A DNA stretch of 64,000 nt, from the NCBI GenBank assembly GCA_006503535.1, contig QYRS01000011.1:1550001-1614000 (forward strand). Reading direction: 5' to 3'. How positions within the stretch are numbered: the stretch's first letter is position 1; every line of letters begins with the position of its first letter. A program made the translations under genes and the position numbers. Origin of the DNA: Arthrinium phaeospermum. Taxonomy: Eukaryota > Ascomycota > Sordariomycetes > Amphisphaeriales > Apiosporaceae. The notes beneath the pieces were generated by a model, which saw only the letters and a program-made list of their open reading frames with translations, made no database searches and was not told the DNA's origin. Below are positions 45,904-57,503 of this stretch, one piece after another.

Positions 45904-47245
45904 GGTTGGAGAGAGTGCTTGGCTAACACACGCAAAGGTGTGGTGCGCGGCAGCAATATATAATGTGTGTGATGAGGGCTGGGTACGTTTTATTTGGTGT
46001 TTAGTGTTCGGTGTATGTTGTTTGGTGTTTGGTGTTTGGTGTTTGGTGCTTGGTGAAGATGGAAGAGGGCTGAGGGAGATGAGTTAAAGCCTGAAAACCC
46101 AGGAAGAGCAAAGTGTTGTCATGTTTCCAGGTGCAAAGAGCTCTACCATACCTAAACCTAACCAAACAATTGCAGTGCTATTGGTGACTTCCGGGGTAAC
46201 TTAGGAGATGTACAGACGCGACATGAACTCAGGGGGCAACTGTCACCCAAATTAGGTAATGGTCGCGTCCATCTACTGACTGGGGAGCAACGGTATCTAC
46301 AAACCAGTCGCGTTTCCTACATATCAAACCTTTGTTTTACCCCCAGCGGGGCGTCTTCATCTACCGCGTCTTGAGAGATTGAATCTGGTCTGGAATAGGG
46401 GTTTGAAAACATCTAGGCAGATACTTCAGGATAGCCAACTTACGTGCCCTGTGCATCGAAGAACTTCGTTACATTTTCTCCTCTGTAACTCACGACTACA
46501 CTGGCTGAGCGAAAGAGGTCGAATCGCGGCATATGTAAAAAGATTCGACTACATATCTTTCTTGTTCCTAGCAGCCAACAATAAGGTTCGTGATGCAGTG
46601 ATCACAATAGAGGAGACAAGAAAGGGGTCGGAGGAATCATGTTACGTAGTTCTCTCCCAAGACCAAGCTTTTGGAATTCAGTGAGCCCGCAGGGCACTGC
46701 TAAGCTGGCGAGCTCTACGAATTCTAGTTACTTCCCTTTTAAGTCTGAGATACCAGCGATTCTTGCCGCCCGTGAACCCACCCCGAAGAACAATCTTCCG
46801 AAAGCCATTTAGGGTAGAAACGGGTGTACTTGGGATATAACCCGGAGGAGGAGGAGGAGGGAGGTCGTTGTATGTGTATACCGGATATCCTTATATCCAG
46901 TACTATACCCAGTCGACGGCAAAAGAAGAGTCGAGACCTCCACTTTGCGGTGGTGAGCAAGCCCAGTAAATAGCCAACTAGAAGCTGTTATGAACCTGAT
47001 GTGTGTCGAAAGTTGCCAATTCGAAGGGCCTGGGTTGTGTAGATACGCACGAGAGAGAGACCACAGCCCTCATCTCATTAGAGCGGGATATTCCCGTTCG
47101 ACGCCGCAACAAACGGCTCCTAACTTTTGGCCCCATCACGTCACGTCGACCACCAAACCATCTCTCGCAACCTCGTAGCTTACGCACACAGTATAGATAA
47201 TCTCATAGCGCCAGCTTTCATCATCAATCTCAACAGTTGTTGCAA
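45904..47245. other. intergenic, NACHT gene upstream region
   Basis: No gene accepted. It contains the heptamer microsatellite (46021-46055). A 101-codon frame at 46379-46684 has no recognisable feature. Confidence 0.5.
46021..46055. repeat. TTTGGTG heptamer microsatellite
   Basis: Five tandem TTTGGTG units, the last with one change, preceded by degenerate copies from about 45993 (tttggtgtttagtgttcggtg). It lies 118 bp upstream of the NACHT gene start, probably in its promoter or leader. Confidence 0.9.
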
Positions 47246-47335
47246 GCACTAGTGGTTTAGTGGTAAAATCCATCGTTGCCATTTCAATAAAACGAAAAAC
47301 TCGATGGGCCCCGCGTTCGATTCGCGGCTAGTGCA
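47246..47335 (+). tRNA. tRNA-Gly(GCC) with a 19-nt intron
   Basis: Full cloverleaf. The acceptor strands are GCACTAG and CTAGTGC plus discriminator A, fully paired. The D-arm is TGGTTTAGTGGTAAAATC, as in eukaryotic tRNA-Gly(GCC). The anticodon stem is CATCG/CGATG with loop TTGCCA+T, and the T-arm is CGCG-TTCGATT-CGCG. The intron is 47282-47300, immediately after the base 3' of the anticodon, giving a 71-nt mature tRNA. Confidence 0.97.
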
Positions 47336-49676
47336 ATTCCTGATAATCGCAGTTGATTTTCTTTTTGCCGCATAAATGATTGCATATCTCTTCTTTTTGC
47401 CGCATGTATGCATTCGTCTCCCCCTTTTCTAACTTGTTTCTCGACCATTGGACTCGCTTATACTATCGTACTCCTCGCAGGCAGCGACCCACAACATGTC
47501 ACGTGGATATCCAGGCTGCTCGAGTGTCAAACCCCCAAAGTCCCTTGGAGGCGGTGGCGAGACAAGGCATGCCCTAGCGAGGTAGAAGAGGATACGTTAT
47601 ATCTATCTACTGAGGTATTGATAAGTATATAGAATAGGCTCGTGTTGCAATATGACCATCGACTAAATGGACCGGCCACAGCTTGAGTTTAGTAATCTAG
47701 CCTGCCCTTGCAGTTCATCATGCAGTAGAATACCGTGGGCCGACGAGAGTTAACCCTTATATCGACGCTGGCCTCTAATTCGCGCTATATCTCTTGGACG
47801 TGTTCAAGAATTAAAGCAGTTATGGGTCGGCTGTGGTACCTGGGGCGTCTTCATTTCTAGAATTGGCAGCATGTATGACAGGCCAACCCGATATACCCCT
47901 CGTTGCAGCTGTCGTGGTTGCATTGGACAGTGCAGTTGCAATGTGCAAATTGAGCCTGGCAGTTGGGCTTCAATCCGAAGGTAGCTCATTCGTAGCCACC
48001 GTCCACACCAAGCCCCCTGAATGAGCAGTCTCGAGAGCTTTATATCAGCGGGTGTGGGCCTCAGACATTGGGTCAGGGCTCGCATGTAGATTCCGGGAAT
48101 GACCATAAAGATGATGCGGCAGAGGCGGAGTGCAATCCAAACGAGAGAGGAATGCCTGCTAACCATCCGGCATTCCCCTACCAGCAGAGGAACCGAAGGG
48201 CCTTCCGTATTCAGTGATGGGTCTCGTCGCCATATGCACGCATGTAGCCTCTAGTTTCGTCTGAATACTGGCGATGAAATGTCCAACCCCTGAACGCTCT
48301 ATCTGGAGGTCAGTATTTGCTGCCAGTCACCAATTCCCCTTGCATGCCTAAAACACCAGCACTTATCAGCAATTCTGAAGTGATCTTAAAGTTGAAGCCG
48401 CAGGCCTTACACCTACCGCAGTCGCCAACTTGATCTGTTCATTTATCGAGGACTTGACTTCATATCGATAGGATATCCAAAGAGGCAGTTGAAGTGGCGG
48501 TGTTGGTCCTCTACAGCCATGGTGTTGTTTAACTCCTTGCCTTCACGATTGCACGCATATTTGAAGCGCATCCCTGTCGCCGGTCTGGATACATCTCCCA
48601 CTATGTGGGATCTCATCTTGAAGGCTCATGGTTGACGGGTAGTGTTTCACGGTAAGGACGAAGGCTCCAGATATCCTAAATGACGAGTCGCACCTCCAGT
48701 TCGATGTCATATTCATTCCTCGTTATCATAAACCGGGATATCACTTCTCTCCCAGGACGATTGCTTCAATCTGGTGCTGCGCAGGTCGGCGTCGTGACAT
48801 CCGCAGCGGCTAACGCGGCGGGCCCTTCGGCTCTTTCCGGACAACTCGGGTCCAGGCCCAGGCAAATGGTCCGTATTCTGTCCGACTCGAAAAAGAGCAT
48901 CTGTCCTTGATGCCACAGTAATAATTACCGGACAACAGTAGAGGCGCTTTGCGTAGTGATGCCCGCGTTGCACCTAACCGTTGCGAGATATTGAGTCGGT
49001 TATAGACCCGTGCCTTGGGGTGTCTTCTGAATCGTCACCGTACAAATTCCCGGGAATTATCGTGAAATATTTTGTCTTGCGTCAAGAAGCGAATGATATA
49101 TTGAGATTTGAAGACATTATCAACTCCTCGGGCCGAATTGCATCCCTAGATGAGTGAGGGCGACCCCCGAAAACCCAGCCGCATTGTATGTTTAACGTAC
49201 GGTGCAATGCTCAGCTACGGCACGACTGAGTGACATAGCTTCGGATTGGGGCCCTGCATCTACCGTCCTAGCATGCAGATGGTTTGGAATGAAACCGAAG
49301 TGGGAACGAAGGATGAAGCCAGAAGTATCTCCACTGTCGGACGCTGAGTGGCCAGTCGCTCAACAGATTGGGTTTCTAGAGGGATTATTGGATACTAACG
49401 TACGAGGAGGGAGGAAGGTTGGATTGACGATGGCCAGACCCGTGGTGGGTAGAGGAGGAGCTTTTGGCGGGGTCGCTCGAGAGCTTTGTTGCGTTGTTGC
49501 GTCAATGGGACCCCGCCATGCCATGTTCCCGATTCTTCGCGAGTACTTGACAGACCTCAACTTTAGCATTATCTCCCAGCTTTCTACATCTTCTCACTTT
49601 TGATTCTTCTTCATCTTCTATATACCACTTTTCTGTAAATACCCAACATACCAAGAAATCTAACAAATCCGACAAG
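47336..49676. other. long intergenic stretch
   Basis: No supported gene in 2.3 kb. Open frames are short and lack motifs. The last 100 bases before 49677 are CT-rich with 'tatata' near 49617 and form the tpiA promoter and leader. Confidence 0.5.
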
Positions 49677-50689
49677 ATGGCTCGCAAGACTCTCGTTGCC
49701 GCTAACCACAAGATGTACGTGAGCACCTCCTCCCCGTACCTCCAGTATCGCCAGAGCTTCCCCAGCTCTCTGCCACGGAAAAGGCCTCAATAGGGCATTT
49801 AATCTCATCATAACATTTGAATTCGAAGCTAACCAACGTCTCCTCGCAGGAACGGTACTCTCCAGTCCGTCAAGGAGATCTGCCAAAACCTGAACAACGC
49901 TCAATTGGACCCCAACGTTGGTTAGTACCTTCCTTCACCCCCGAGCTCCCGAAACGAGGGGCTTACACCAGTTGTTCCACCAGAGACCGTTGTTGCTCCC
50001 CCGGCCATCTACCTGCTGGCTGCCCGCGAGACCCTGAAGAAGGAGATCGCCGTCGCGGCCCAGAACGTCTTCGACAAGCCCAACGGCGCCTTCACCGGTG
50101 AGACCAGCGCCCACCAGCTCAAGGACGCCAACGTCGACTGGGCCATCCTGGGCCACAGCGAGCGCCGCACCATCCTCGGCGAGACCGACGAGATCGTCGC
50201 CTCCAAGACCAAGTACGCCACCGACAACGGCATCAGCGTTATCTGGTGCTGCGGCGAGTCGCTCGAGCAGCGCGAGGCCGGCAAGACCCTCGAGGTCATC
50301 GCCGCCCAGCTCGCCGCCCTCAAGAAGGAGGTCAGCGACTGGTCCAAGATCGTCGTCGCCTACGAGCCCATCTGGGCCATCGGCACCGGCAAGGTCGCCA
50401 CCAAGGAGCAGGCCCAGGAGGTCCACGCCAGCATCCGCAAGTGGCTCAAGGACAACGTCAGCCAGCAGGCCTCCGACGAGACCCGCATCCTCTACGGCGG
50501 CTCCGTCAGCGAGAAGAACTGCAAGGAGCTCGCCCAGGAGAACGACATTGACGGTTTCCTGGTTGGCGGTGCTTCCCTCAAGCCTGCCTGTAAGTTTATC
50601 CACTCTCCAAAAACACAACTTGACTGTACAAAAGACAAATGCTAACCCGACTCTTTACAGTCGTCGACATCATCAACTGCAAGGCATAA
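49677..50689 (+). CDS. tpiA: triosephosphate isomerase
   Basis: Four exons (49677-49714, 49850-49920, 49984-50589 and 50661-50689), 247 residues. This is the glycolytic enzyme interconverting dihydroxyacetone phosphate and glyceraldehyde 3-phosphate in the cytosol. All active-site elements are present: Lys in AANHKMNG, His in ILGHSERR, Glu in VAYEPIWAIGTG, the phosphate-gripping loop, and LYGGSVSEKN and FLVGGASLKP. The first intron splits the Met of KMNG (AT/G). Codons are strongly biased to C-ending forms, as for a highly expressed gene. The leader is pyrimidine-rich. Confidence 0.98.
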
Positions 50690-51195
50690 ACGGATCATTA
50701 TACCAAGAGCTATCAATGAATGGCCAGGTCTCAGCCTTCGTAGCTGACTTTACGTCTTGATGAAAAGGGGGTACGGCACGGCATGGGTTTAGGTTTAGGT
50801 TAACGATAGAAAGAAAAGTCATGAATACCCCTCCCAAACATCCATCTCTTCTTGCACCGTGTTTGTTGTTTGGTTCCTGGATCGTATTTTAAGACCGTGG
50901 CATAATTCTGCAAGCATATGGCCGATGTATTTGTGTATTTGCTGAATTGTTCGCCTCATTTGACATACGCAGTCTTGCATGCATTCATTTGGCATCTGTA
51001 ATTGTTGGTTTGTTCGTCTTAGTTTTGATATATACACTGGACAGAGATAGTCATTCCATCATGGCAATAATAGTACAATGTAGCCGGGACTGTTTTCGTC
51101 TCGAGGGCCGATACATATTGTACATGCGATATAGCGTCCGTCTACCGCGCCATTTCGGCGTATCGATTGCTGCTCTCCTACCAAATGGTATCTGC
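50690..51195. other. convergent 3' region
   Basis: Between the tpiA stop and the mL43 stop. No further feature seen. Confidence 0.5.
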
Positions 51196-51733
51196 CTACA
51201 CCGCCATGCCGTTGCCGTGGTACGGGGACCATACTCCTCGGACACTGTCGTTGATACTCGTGACGGGCTTGTTGACACGCTTGACCTTGTCTCCGCTGGC
51301 GTCTCGCAGCAGCTCGGCCTTCTTGAGGATCTGCGAGGGCTCCATGTTGGCAACGCAGATGGCCTTTTGCCGGCCGTTGATGTAGTGGCCGATCATGACG
51401 GGGTGCTTCCGCGGCCGGGGCGACACGGCGAACTCGATGGCCGGGTGCGTCTGGGCAAACTTGGAGAGATGGGTCTTGATGAAGGAGCTGGTCCGTGTGT
51501 CAGGATTGGAGTGCTGCTATAGGGAAGCAATGGAGATGCTTACTTCATGCCTCTAGAGCTGCCGGAGTGGTCGCAGTAGTGTATATCCAAGCGCTTGCAT
51601 TGCAAGATGAAGGCGCCGATGCCGTTCTATATGGTTCGGGGTCGAGTCAGCAAATAGCCTGGACGGTGTGGGGTGCCCGGGTTGATCAACGTACCTGGCC
51701 GACAGAGACCTTCTCCAATGCCCTTATAGTCAT
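51196..51733 (-). CDS. MRPL51: mitochondrial large-subunit ribosomal protein mL43
   Basis: Three exons (51695-51733, 51544-51626 and 51196-51487), 137 residues. The sequence follows the mL43 (yeast MRPL51) pattern: an N-terminal basic strand, then GAFILQCKRLDIHYCDHSGSSRGM. A thioredoxin-like fold follows with SFIKTHLSKFAQTHPAIEF and SPRPRKHPVMIGHYINGR, and finally LKKAELLRDASGDKVKR and SINDSVRGVWSP. It is a component of the mitochondrial large ribosomal subunit. Introns are 56-68 bp. Its upstream region is shared with the U1-70K gene. Confidence 0.93.
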
Positions 51734-52250
51734 CTTGAATGTGTGACAGCGAGATAGTTTGCAACCTCGCCCAAGTTACGGAATGGTCGGTTCGAGGCTG
51801 AAGCTGTCGCGAAACTTTTCGGGAGTGGCAGCTCCAATTCGTCGGACCCAACCAGCCCAGGGATCAGAGCATCAATCGGGGCTAAGCCTCAGAGGGGCTA
51901 GTGCACATTTTTCCCTCAGCCTGGCAGGTGTGGTTTGCAGCGCATTAGCAGCAGCACATTGGCATTGTAACCATGTCGCCTAAATGTCGGCCTTTGCTTG
52001 GCGAGAACAATTCAAAGCTGCCTTCCAGCAAAACGCGACCATCGCATCTGTCCCTTTCAGCACCTTCAACTTTCTCAGACACCCCCCCAATCCGCTTCAT
52101 CCCCCCTTCATTGTTTTGGTGTTGATAATCATACAAAGGGAGATGATTGCCTAATTTCCGACACTCACTTAATATTCCACCTCTTCGTTGCTACCGTTTC
52201 TAACCGTCTCTGCGTATCTTCTACCTCCCTGCTCGTGAACTAGACGCGCG
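51734..52250. other. divergent promoter, mL43 and U1-70K
   Basis: A 517-bp region between divergent starts, without coding sequence. Confidence 0.5.
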
Positions 52251-53726
52251 ATGACGGATAAATTGCCCCCTCAGCTTCTTGCGCTTTTTGCGCCCCGGCC
52301 TCCTCTGAGATGGGTCGAACACGCCGACAAAGCGCCCCAGGAGCGCAAGACTGCCGCCATCACCGGCCTGGCCGATTACCTGCCTGCGCTCAACGCGTAC
52401 AAAGACCAAGATGGCTACGTCCCGACAGAGAGCTGGCTGCAAATGCGCGACCGCAAGAAGCTGGAGAAGAAGGCTGCGCAGGAGAGTCTCCAGAAGGAGG
52501 TCCCCCTCAGCTGTAGGTCTACCTGCGATGCGCATCTCTGAATGCGATGACGGACGCTCCTGACATCCAACACTCGCTGACTTACTTGCCATCCAGACAA
52601 ACCAGCCGAGGACCCCAACATTCGAGGCGACCCCTTCAAGACGCTCATCGTCGCGCGACTCAGTTACGATGCGAACGAGACTGATCTCGAGAAGGAGTTC
52701 GGGCGTTTTGGCCCCATCGAGCGCGTATGTTCTAGCCCATCTGCTTGCCCCTGTAAAGTCTACCAAGCTAACGCTGCAACTCGCAGATCCGAATCATTGC
52801 CGACACGCATGCGCATGAGAAGCCTAACAAGAAGAAGAAGTCCCACCGTGGATATGCTTTCGTCGTATTTGAGCGTGAGAAAGACATGAGAGGTAATGCC
52901 GCCATTAATTCCTTCCAGAAAACAAACATGTCCCTCACCAGAGACCTGGCCCTCAAGCTTGCCTATCTCTTCCCTTTCCCAGTTGCCCGTCCCATGACCA
53001 AGGTATAAGATAGTGGTAAGGCTTTACTGACAATTGCGCGTTGCTGCGCACGTGTGAACAGCTGCTCTAGATGGTTGCGATGGAATTCGTATCAGAGACC
53101 GACGTATCAAGGTAGATGTTGAGAGAGGCCGAACAGTTAAGGGATGGAAGCCGCGTCGCTTCGGTGGCGGTCTCGGCGGCCGTGGATACACCAAGAGCGC
53201 CCCTCCTCGCCCTACCGGCCCCGGTCAGTTCGGAGGCGGCGGTGGCTTCGGCGGCCGCGACGGTTTCCGTGGTGGAGGCTTCGGCGGTGGCCGTGGAAGG
53301 GGCGGCGGCTTCCGTGGTGGCGATCGTGGTTTCCGCGGTGGTGGCGGCGGCGGCTTTGGCGGCGGTCGTGATCGTGGTTACGGCCAACAGAACGGCTTTG
53401 GCGCTCCCCCTAACGCACCTGCAGGTCCTGGCTACGGTGGCCGCAGCGGTGGCTACGGTGATCGTGACCGTGGTGACCGAGACCGAGATGGTGGGTATGA
53501 CCGAGGTGGTGGCCGCTCATATGAAGACAGATCTGGCGGACGCGACGGAGGCAGATACGGTGGCGATCGCGACAGACGAGGCGGCGGCGGCGGTGTTAAT
53601 GCCAACTACGAGCCTGTCAGGGGCGGCCGAGAATACCGCGACTACGACCGATCCAGAGAGGACGACAACCGGAAACGTGGGTATGAGGGAGGCTATGAAG
53701 ATCCTCGCAAGTTGCGCCGCTACTAA
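52251..53726 (+). CDS. snp1: U1 snRNP 70 kDa protein
   Basis: Four exons (52251-52512, 52597-52724, 52787-52892 and 53062-53726), 386 residues. The N-terminus has the U1-70K signature [20 protein letters not shown], which contacts other U1 proteins. An RRM follows with RNP2-like TLIVARLSY and RNP1 RGYAFVVFE, binding U1 stem-loop I. After it come the conserved [34 protein letters not shown] and a long RGG/GGR-rich tail (from about 225), ending in DPRKLRRY. It works in the nucleus in 5' splice-site recognition. The third intron (169 bp) is the longest in this gene, and a low-complexity GC-rich tail makes false frames on the other strands. Confidence 0.96.
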
Positions 53727-54806
53727 TATCGGGGCCATTCGTGCAAGCAGCCATCTTGCCCCGATGGTGGGTATCTTCTTGTCTTCACGTCACCTACGAC
53801 GCATCTGCCACGATCTATTCTCATCTTTCCTTCTCCCTTTTGTCACCAGGGGTAAGCGAGGGTAAGAATACCTACCGCACTACACTAGCTTCTGTTTCCG
53901 GATCCACGCACAGCCGACAATCAGAAGGTAAAAGACGCCCGCCCAGTGCATCAGCCTTTGGTTGCCCTTTGCCGACACTTGTACGACAAGCCACGTTTGG
54001 ACGTCCAGTGTTACGAATTCCGTTTATAAGAGCGATAGGAGCGGAGCGATCCCCCGCGTCTGGATACGATACCCAAATACACCAGGACTGCCATCATTGC
54101 ACAGGTAGTATACTTAATCGCATGTACTTTACAGGAATACACATCACCGTGGGGGAGGAAAAGTAGGGTTTTCTACGCCAGAGCTTCTTTCCACTACGCC
54201 TGATTCTGCAGGTTGGAGGATGGGAAATGCTCTTGCGAGGTAAGGTCAGAGGTAAGGAATGATAGCACCATTCAACACCTACTGGCCCATGGATACACGC
54301 TGCGCTTGATTTTTTTTGGTACGACTTATTGTGGAAAAACGGAAACGGGTTGGGAGGATTGGTTCTATCATCCCAATGTACTGGTGTAAGAGTAGGTAGC
54401 TTCCAAGTAACCATGTATTATTGCGCCAAGCGACTTGGAAATAGATGCTAGCGTTTGCTTCGTCTTTCTGAAGTTCTGCTATCACTCATGCTTGCTGCGA
54501 TGGGTGTTGCTTAGAACTTCCACCAGTATAAGGGGCTCCTGTCGATGCGATCTGACATGCACACGATTGACTATTGTTTGGTTTTCACCATGCACGCGGT
54601 TTCTGTATACTTTTTGTTGATGAGAAAGTCTTGAATTGACAATAGTTTTCCCTATACCGGAACGCCAAAATGTCCCCAACCGTGTGAACCGAACCAGATC
54701 ATCGAATATGTGGTATCGCCCTTATGATGCAAATGAATCTAGCAAAAGAAAAATTCCACAAGAAACAACAAGTCGTTTTTCCCATTTTCTCTTTTCTCCC
54801 TGTAAT
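53727..54806. other. convergent intergenic region
   Basis: Between the U1-70K and MRT4 stops. No gene or RNA recognised. Confidence 0.5.
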
Positions 54807-55638
54807 TTACGAGTCGGCCTCCATCTCCTCGGCGGCGTCCTCGTCGACGACGGTGACCTCGCCGCTGGAGGCGCTCCAGTAGGCGCGGACCTTGATGGCG
54901 AAGTCGCTGAGGCAGACGCTGAAGAGCTTGAGCAGGCGGGTCTGGCGGGCCTCGAGCACGTCGCCCTCGCGGCAGACGACGTGGCCCTCGCCGGAGCCGT
55001 CCTCCTCGCCGAGGACGACCTTGCCTTTGACCATGCGCGTGGGGACGCCGAGGCGGCGCAGCTCGGGCTCCAGGGTGTGGCCCATGGGCACGTCGTGCTC
55101 GGCGGGCACCTCGCCGCCCGTGCTGTAGACGTGGCCGGCGGGGATGGTGAAGCCCCGCGGCGCGACGGCGCCGGCCCGCGCAAAGTCGGCCGCCGTCACG
55201 TTGGACAGGTACTCCTGCAGCGCCGCCGGGTCCCGGTTCGTCAGCAGCAGGCCCACGTTGCCCGTCATGTACTTGGACAGCTTGTGCAGGCCTTCGGCGC
55301 TGGCCTCTTCGGGGGTGCGGCCCAGCGCGCGGACCATGAGGGTGGTCTTGCCGAGGAATATGCTGTAAGGGAATGGGTTGTTAGTTGATTTGGTCTATAG
55401 GCGGAAGAGAATGGCAGGAGAAGAAGAAGAAATGGAAGACATACCGGCTGTCATCCCGCAGCTCTTTCCGGACTTCTTTGATGTGGGTGTTGCGCATGTT
55501 CTCGATGCCGAAGACGAAGATGTGCTGGTACTCGGGGATGGCTTCGCGAATGGTCTCGAGGAGGTGCTCCTTGTGTTCCCTCGTCTTCTTGGAGACCTGG
55601 GTCATGTGCACGACCTTATTTCTCTTTGACTTGGGCAT
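54807..55638 (-). CDS. mrt4: ribosome assembly factor MRT4
   Basis: Two exons (55445-55638 and 54807-55362), 249 residues. The protein is an L10/P0 paralog. It opens with [18 protein letters not shown], continues with the RNA-binding segments [10 protein letters not shown] and [14 protein letters not shown], then [29 protein letters not shown] and a C-terminal [16 protein letters not shown]. Mrt4 binds pre-60S particles in the nucleolus and is later replaced by P0. Unlike P0 it lacks the acidic P-protein tail for stalk binding, though an acidic end ([11 protein letters not shown]) is present. The intron joins CG/C codons. Confidence 0.95.
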
Positions 55639-56280
55639 TTTGGCGGTGGTTTATGTATGAAGGAAGCGGCGCGCTCGTTATTCGTTCCAGCGATTGGGGA
55701 TTATTAGAGCTGCAGAAAGGGTATCGTGAAGTTTTGTTCGTCGAGGCGTAAAGGGAATGGCAGAAGGGGACCAAACTATGGCTATCAGCTACTATCAATG
55801 GAATCCACTATCTCGAACTTTTTTTTTGAACCGTTTATCGCCCAAAAAATCCAATCGGCCAAGCGCAGCTGCGGTCTGGGAAATCTGCCATCTGCCCCGC
55901 GAAAAAAAGATGCAGGGGTCCCCTAGAACCAATCAGAGTGCTGAAGGCGGTGAAAGGAAACACCGACGCCGCCAACAAGCCCGTTCAGACGGACCCATCC
56001 TGGCCACTGCAGGCATTGACGACTCCCAGCGGGTACCCACCTGAGCCTTATCTTATCGCTCAGCTCCAAGCTTGATGGCCTGGGGGGCCTGCCTGAGAAG
56101 CTTAACGGGCTGGTGGAGGATGAGGTGCAGTGCAACTTTTCAGTAGTTCGAGTACCAGTACAGACGACGTCAATCTACCATACACCACCCAACATTGAAG
56201 CTCTCTTCTGCCCATCCCATCACGACACACTTTGCCCCCTTTTACCTACCAACTGAAAGACCTTTTCGCTCTTCTTCAAA
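55639..56280. other. divergent promoter, MRT4 and TIM9
   Basis: A 642-bp region between divergent starts, including runs of T and A. No coding sequence. Confidence 0.5.
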
Positions 56281-56764
56281 ATGGATCCCACAGGGTAAGT
56301 AAGCTTGGCAACTGAATTTATATATAAGCCATATATATGGAAGTTATACAGAGGAGCTAACGCATCATACCGCAACATATAGCCTTGGACTGAATGCCAC
56401 CGAGTCGCGTGAGCTCGAGCAGCGCCTGCAGAAGCGCCAAATGAAGGAGTTCATGGGTGTACGTTTCTTCCCTTACCTTGCTCCCTTGAGACCGGCAATC
56501 ATACTCTTTTGGGATGCACTCTCTTGCGTCACTGCAGCGGACAAGACGAGAAAATGAAGCTAACCGAAAAACGAACAGCTCTTCAGCAACCTGGTAGACC
56601 ACTGCTTCATGTCCTGCGTCGACGACTTCACATCCAAGTCCCTGTCGACCCGCGAAACCGGCTGCATCACCCGCTGCGTCCAGAAGCAGATGGCCCTGTC
56701 GCAACGGCTGAGCGAGCGCTTCGCCGAGCACAACGCCGCCATGGGCGCCCAGCCCCCGAAATAA
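56281..56764 (+). CDS. tim9: mitochondrial intermembrane-space chaperone Tim9
   Basis: Three exons (56281-56294, 56383-56458 and 56579-56764), 91 residues. The first exon is only 14 nt (MDPTG). The twin CX3C motif is present (CFMSC and CITRC, 15 residues between), with the family's FSNLVDHCF and [13 protein letters not shown]. Tim9 pairs with Tim10 to escort hydrophobic precursors across the intermembrane space to TIM22. The 88-bp first intron ends in 'acatatag' and the second in 'acgaacag'. Confidence 0.96.
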
Positions 56765-57503
56765 ACCTTTCGTCAGTGCTTTTCTTAAAAAACAGTAGAA
56801 GCGAGCGCGAGAGAGAGAGAAAAGGAGGGGGGGGCTGTTGTATGATGGATAATGGCGATATGATGCATGTAAAAACTTTGGCGACAGCAAAAAGACCCAG
56901 TATACTGTGTATCATGATGAAGTAAGAATGGCCCGGACATAGATGCGCACTATTTCTCGAAACCGGCGAGAAGAAGTAAGGGGCATTGTGTTCGGGGCAT
57001 CTTGCGTGTACTATAGAACAACAGCTCTTTATAGCCATCCACCTGTGGTCTATGGAAGCCGGAAGGATAAATAACGACTCCAAACAATTTCAACTCCGTC
57101 ACGATCATGTTATTTTCGCAGTCTCATTTTGATTTAGAAAGAGAAAGTCAGGGAATTAGGATGGACTATAAGCCGGGACGGAAATGGGTTGATTGCATAG
57201 CGCCTCGAAAAGAAGTTCCCATTTTTTGGCTTCAGACTAGATATTTTCCATCTGCAATGCTTTCCAAACGTGAGGGCACATGAAAAGAAACGCCCCAAAC
57301 TCCACCAAGGAGCCGACCCGCTTGCCGACTGCAGTCTACTACATCTAGATCAGCCAGCAAACAAAGGCATCGCCCTGCTCTTCCGTCGTACATCGGCAAC
57401 GCTCCAGCTGGCGATGGCCTCGTCTCCTCTATCTACGCAACCCAATGTTACTCTAGTCGCTCGCTCTCTCTTGTAAAATACCATCGCCCCGCATAGGTCA
57501 CGC
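56765..57503. other. convergent intergenic region
   Basis: Between the TIM9 stop and the NUP188 stop. It starts with a GA-rich run (about 56796-56828); nothing else seen. Confidence 0.5.

Noticed and set aside
46379..46684. 101-codon plus-strand frame
   Set aside because: No motif, and AT-rich like the flanking non-coding DNA.
47408..47632. 74-codon frame with a hydrophobic N-terminus, possible small secreted protein
   Set aside because: Weak signal-peptide character, few Cys, no promoter or splice evidence.
54636..55388. 250-codon plus-strand frame opposite MRT4
   Set aside because: Exact antisense of the well-supported MRT4 coding exon; a GC-rich shadow.
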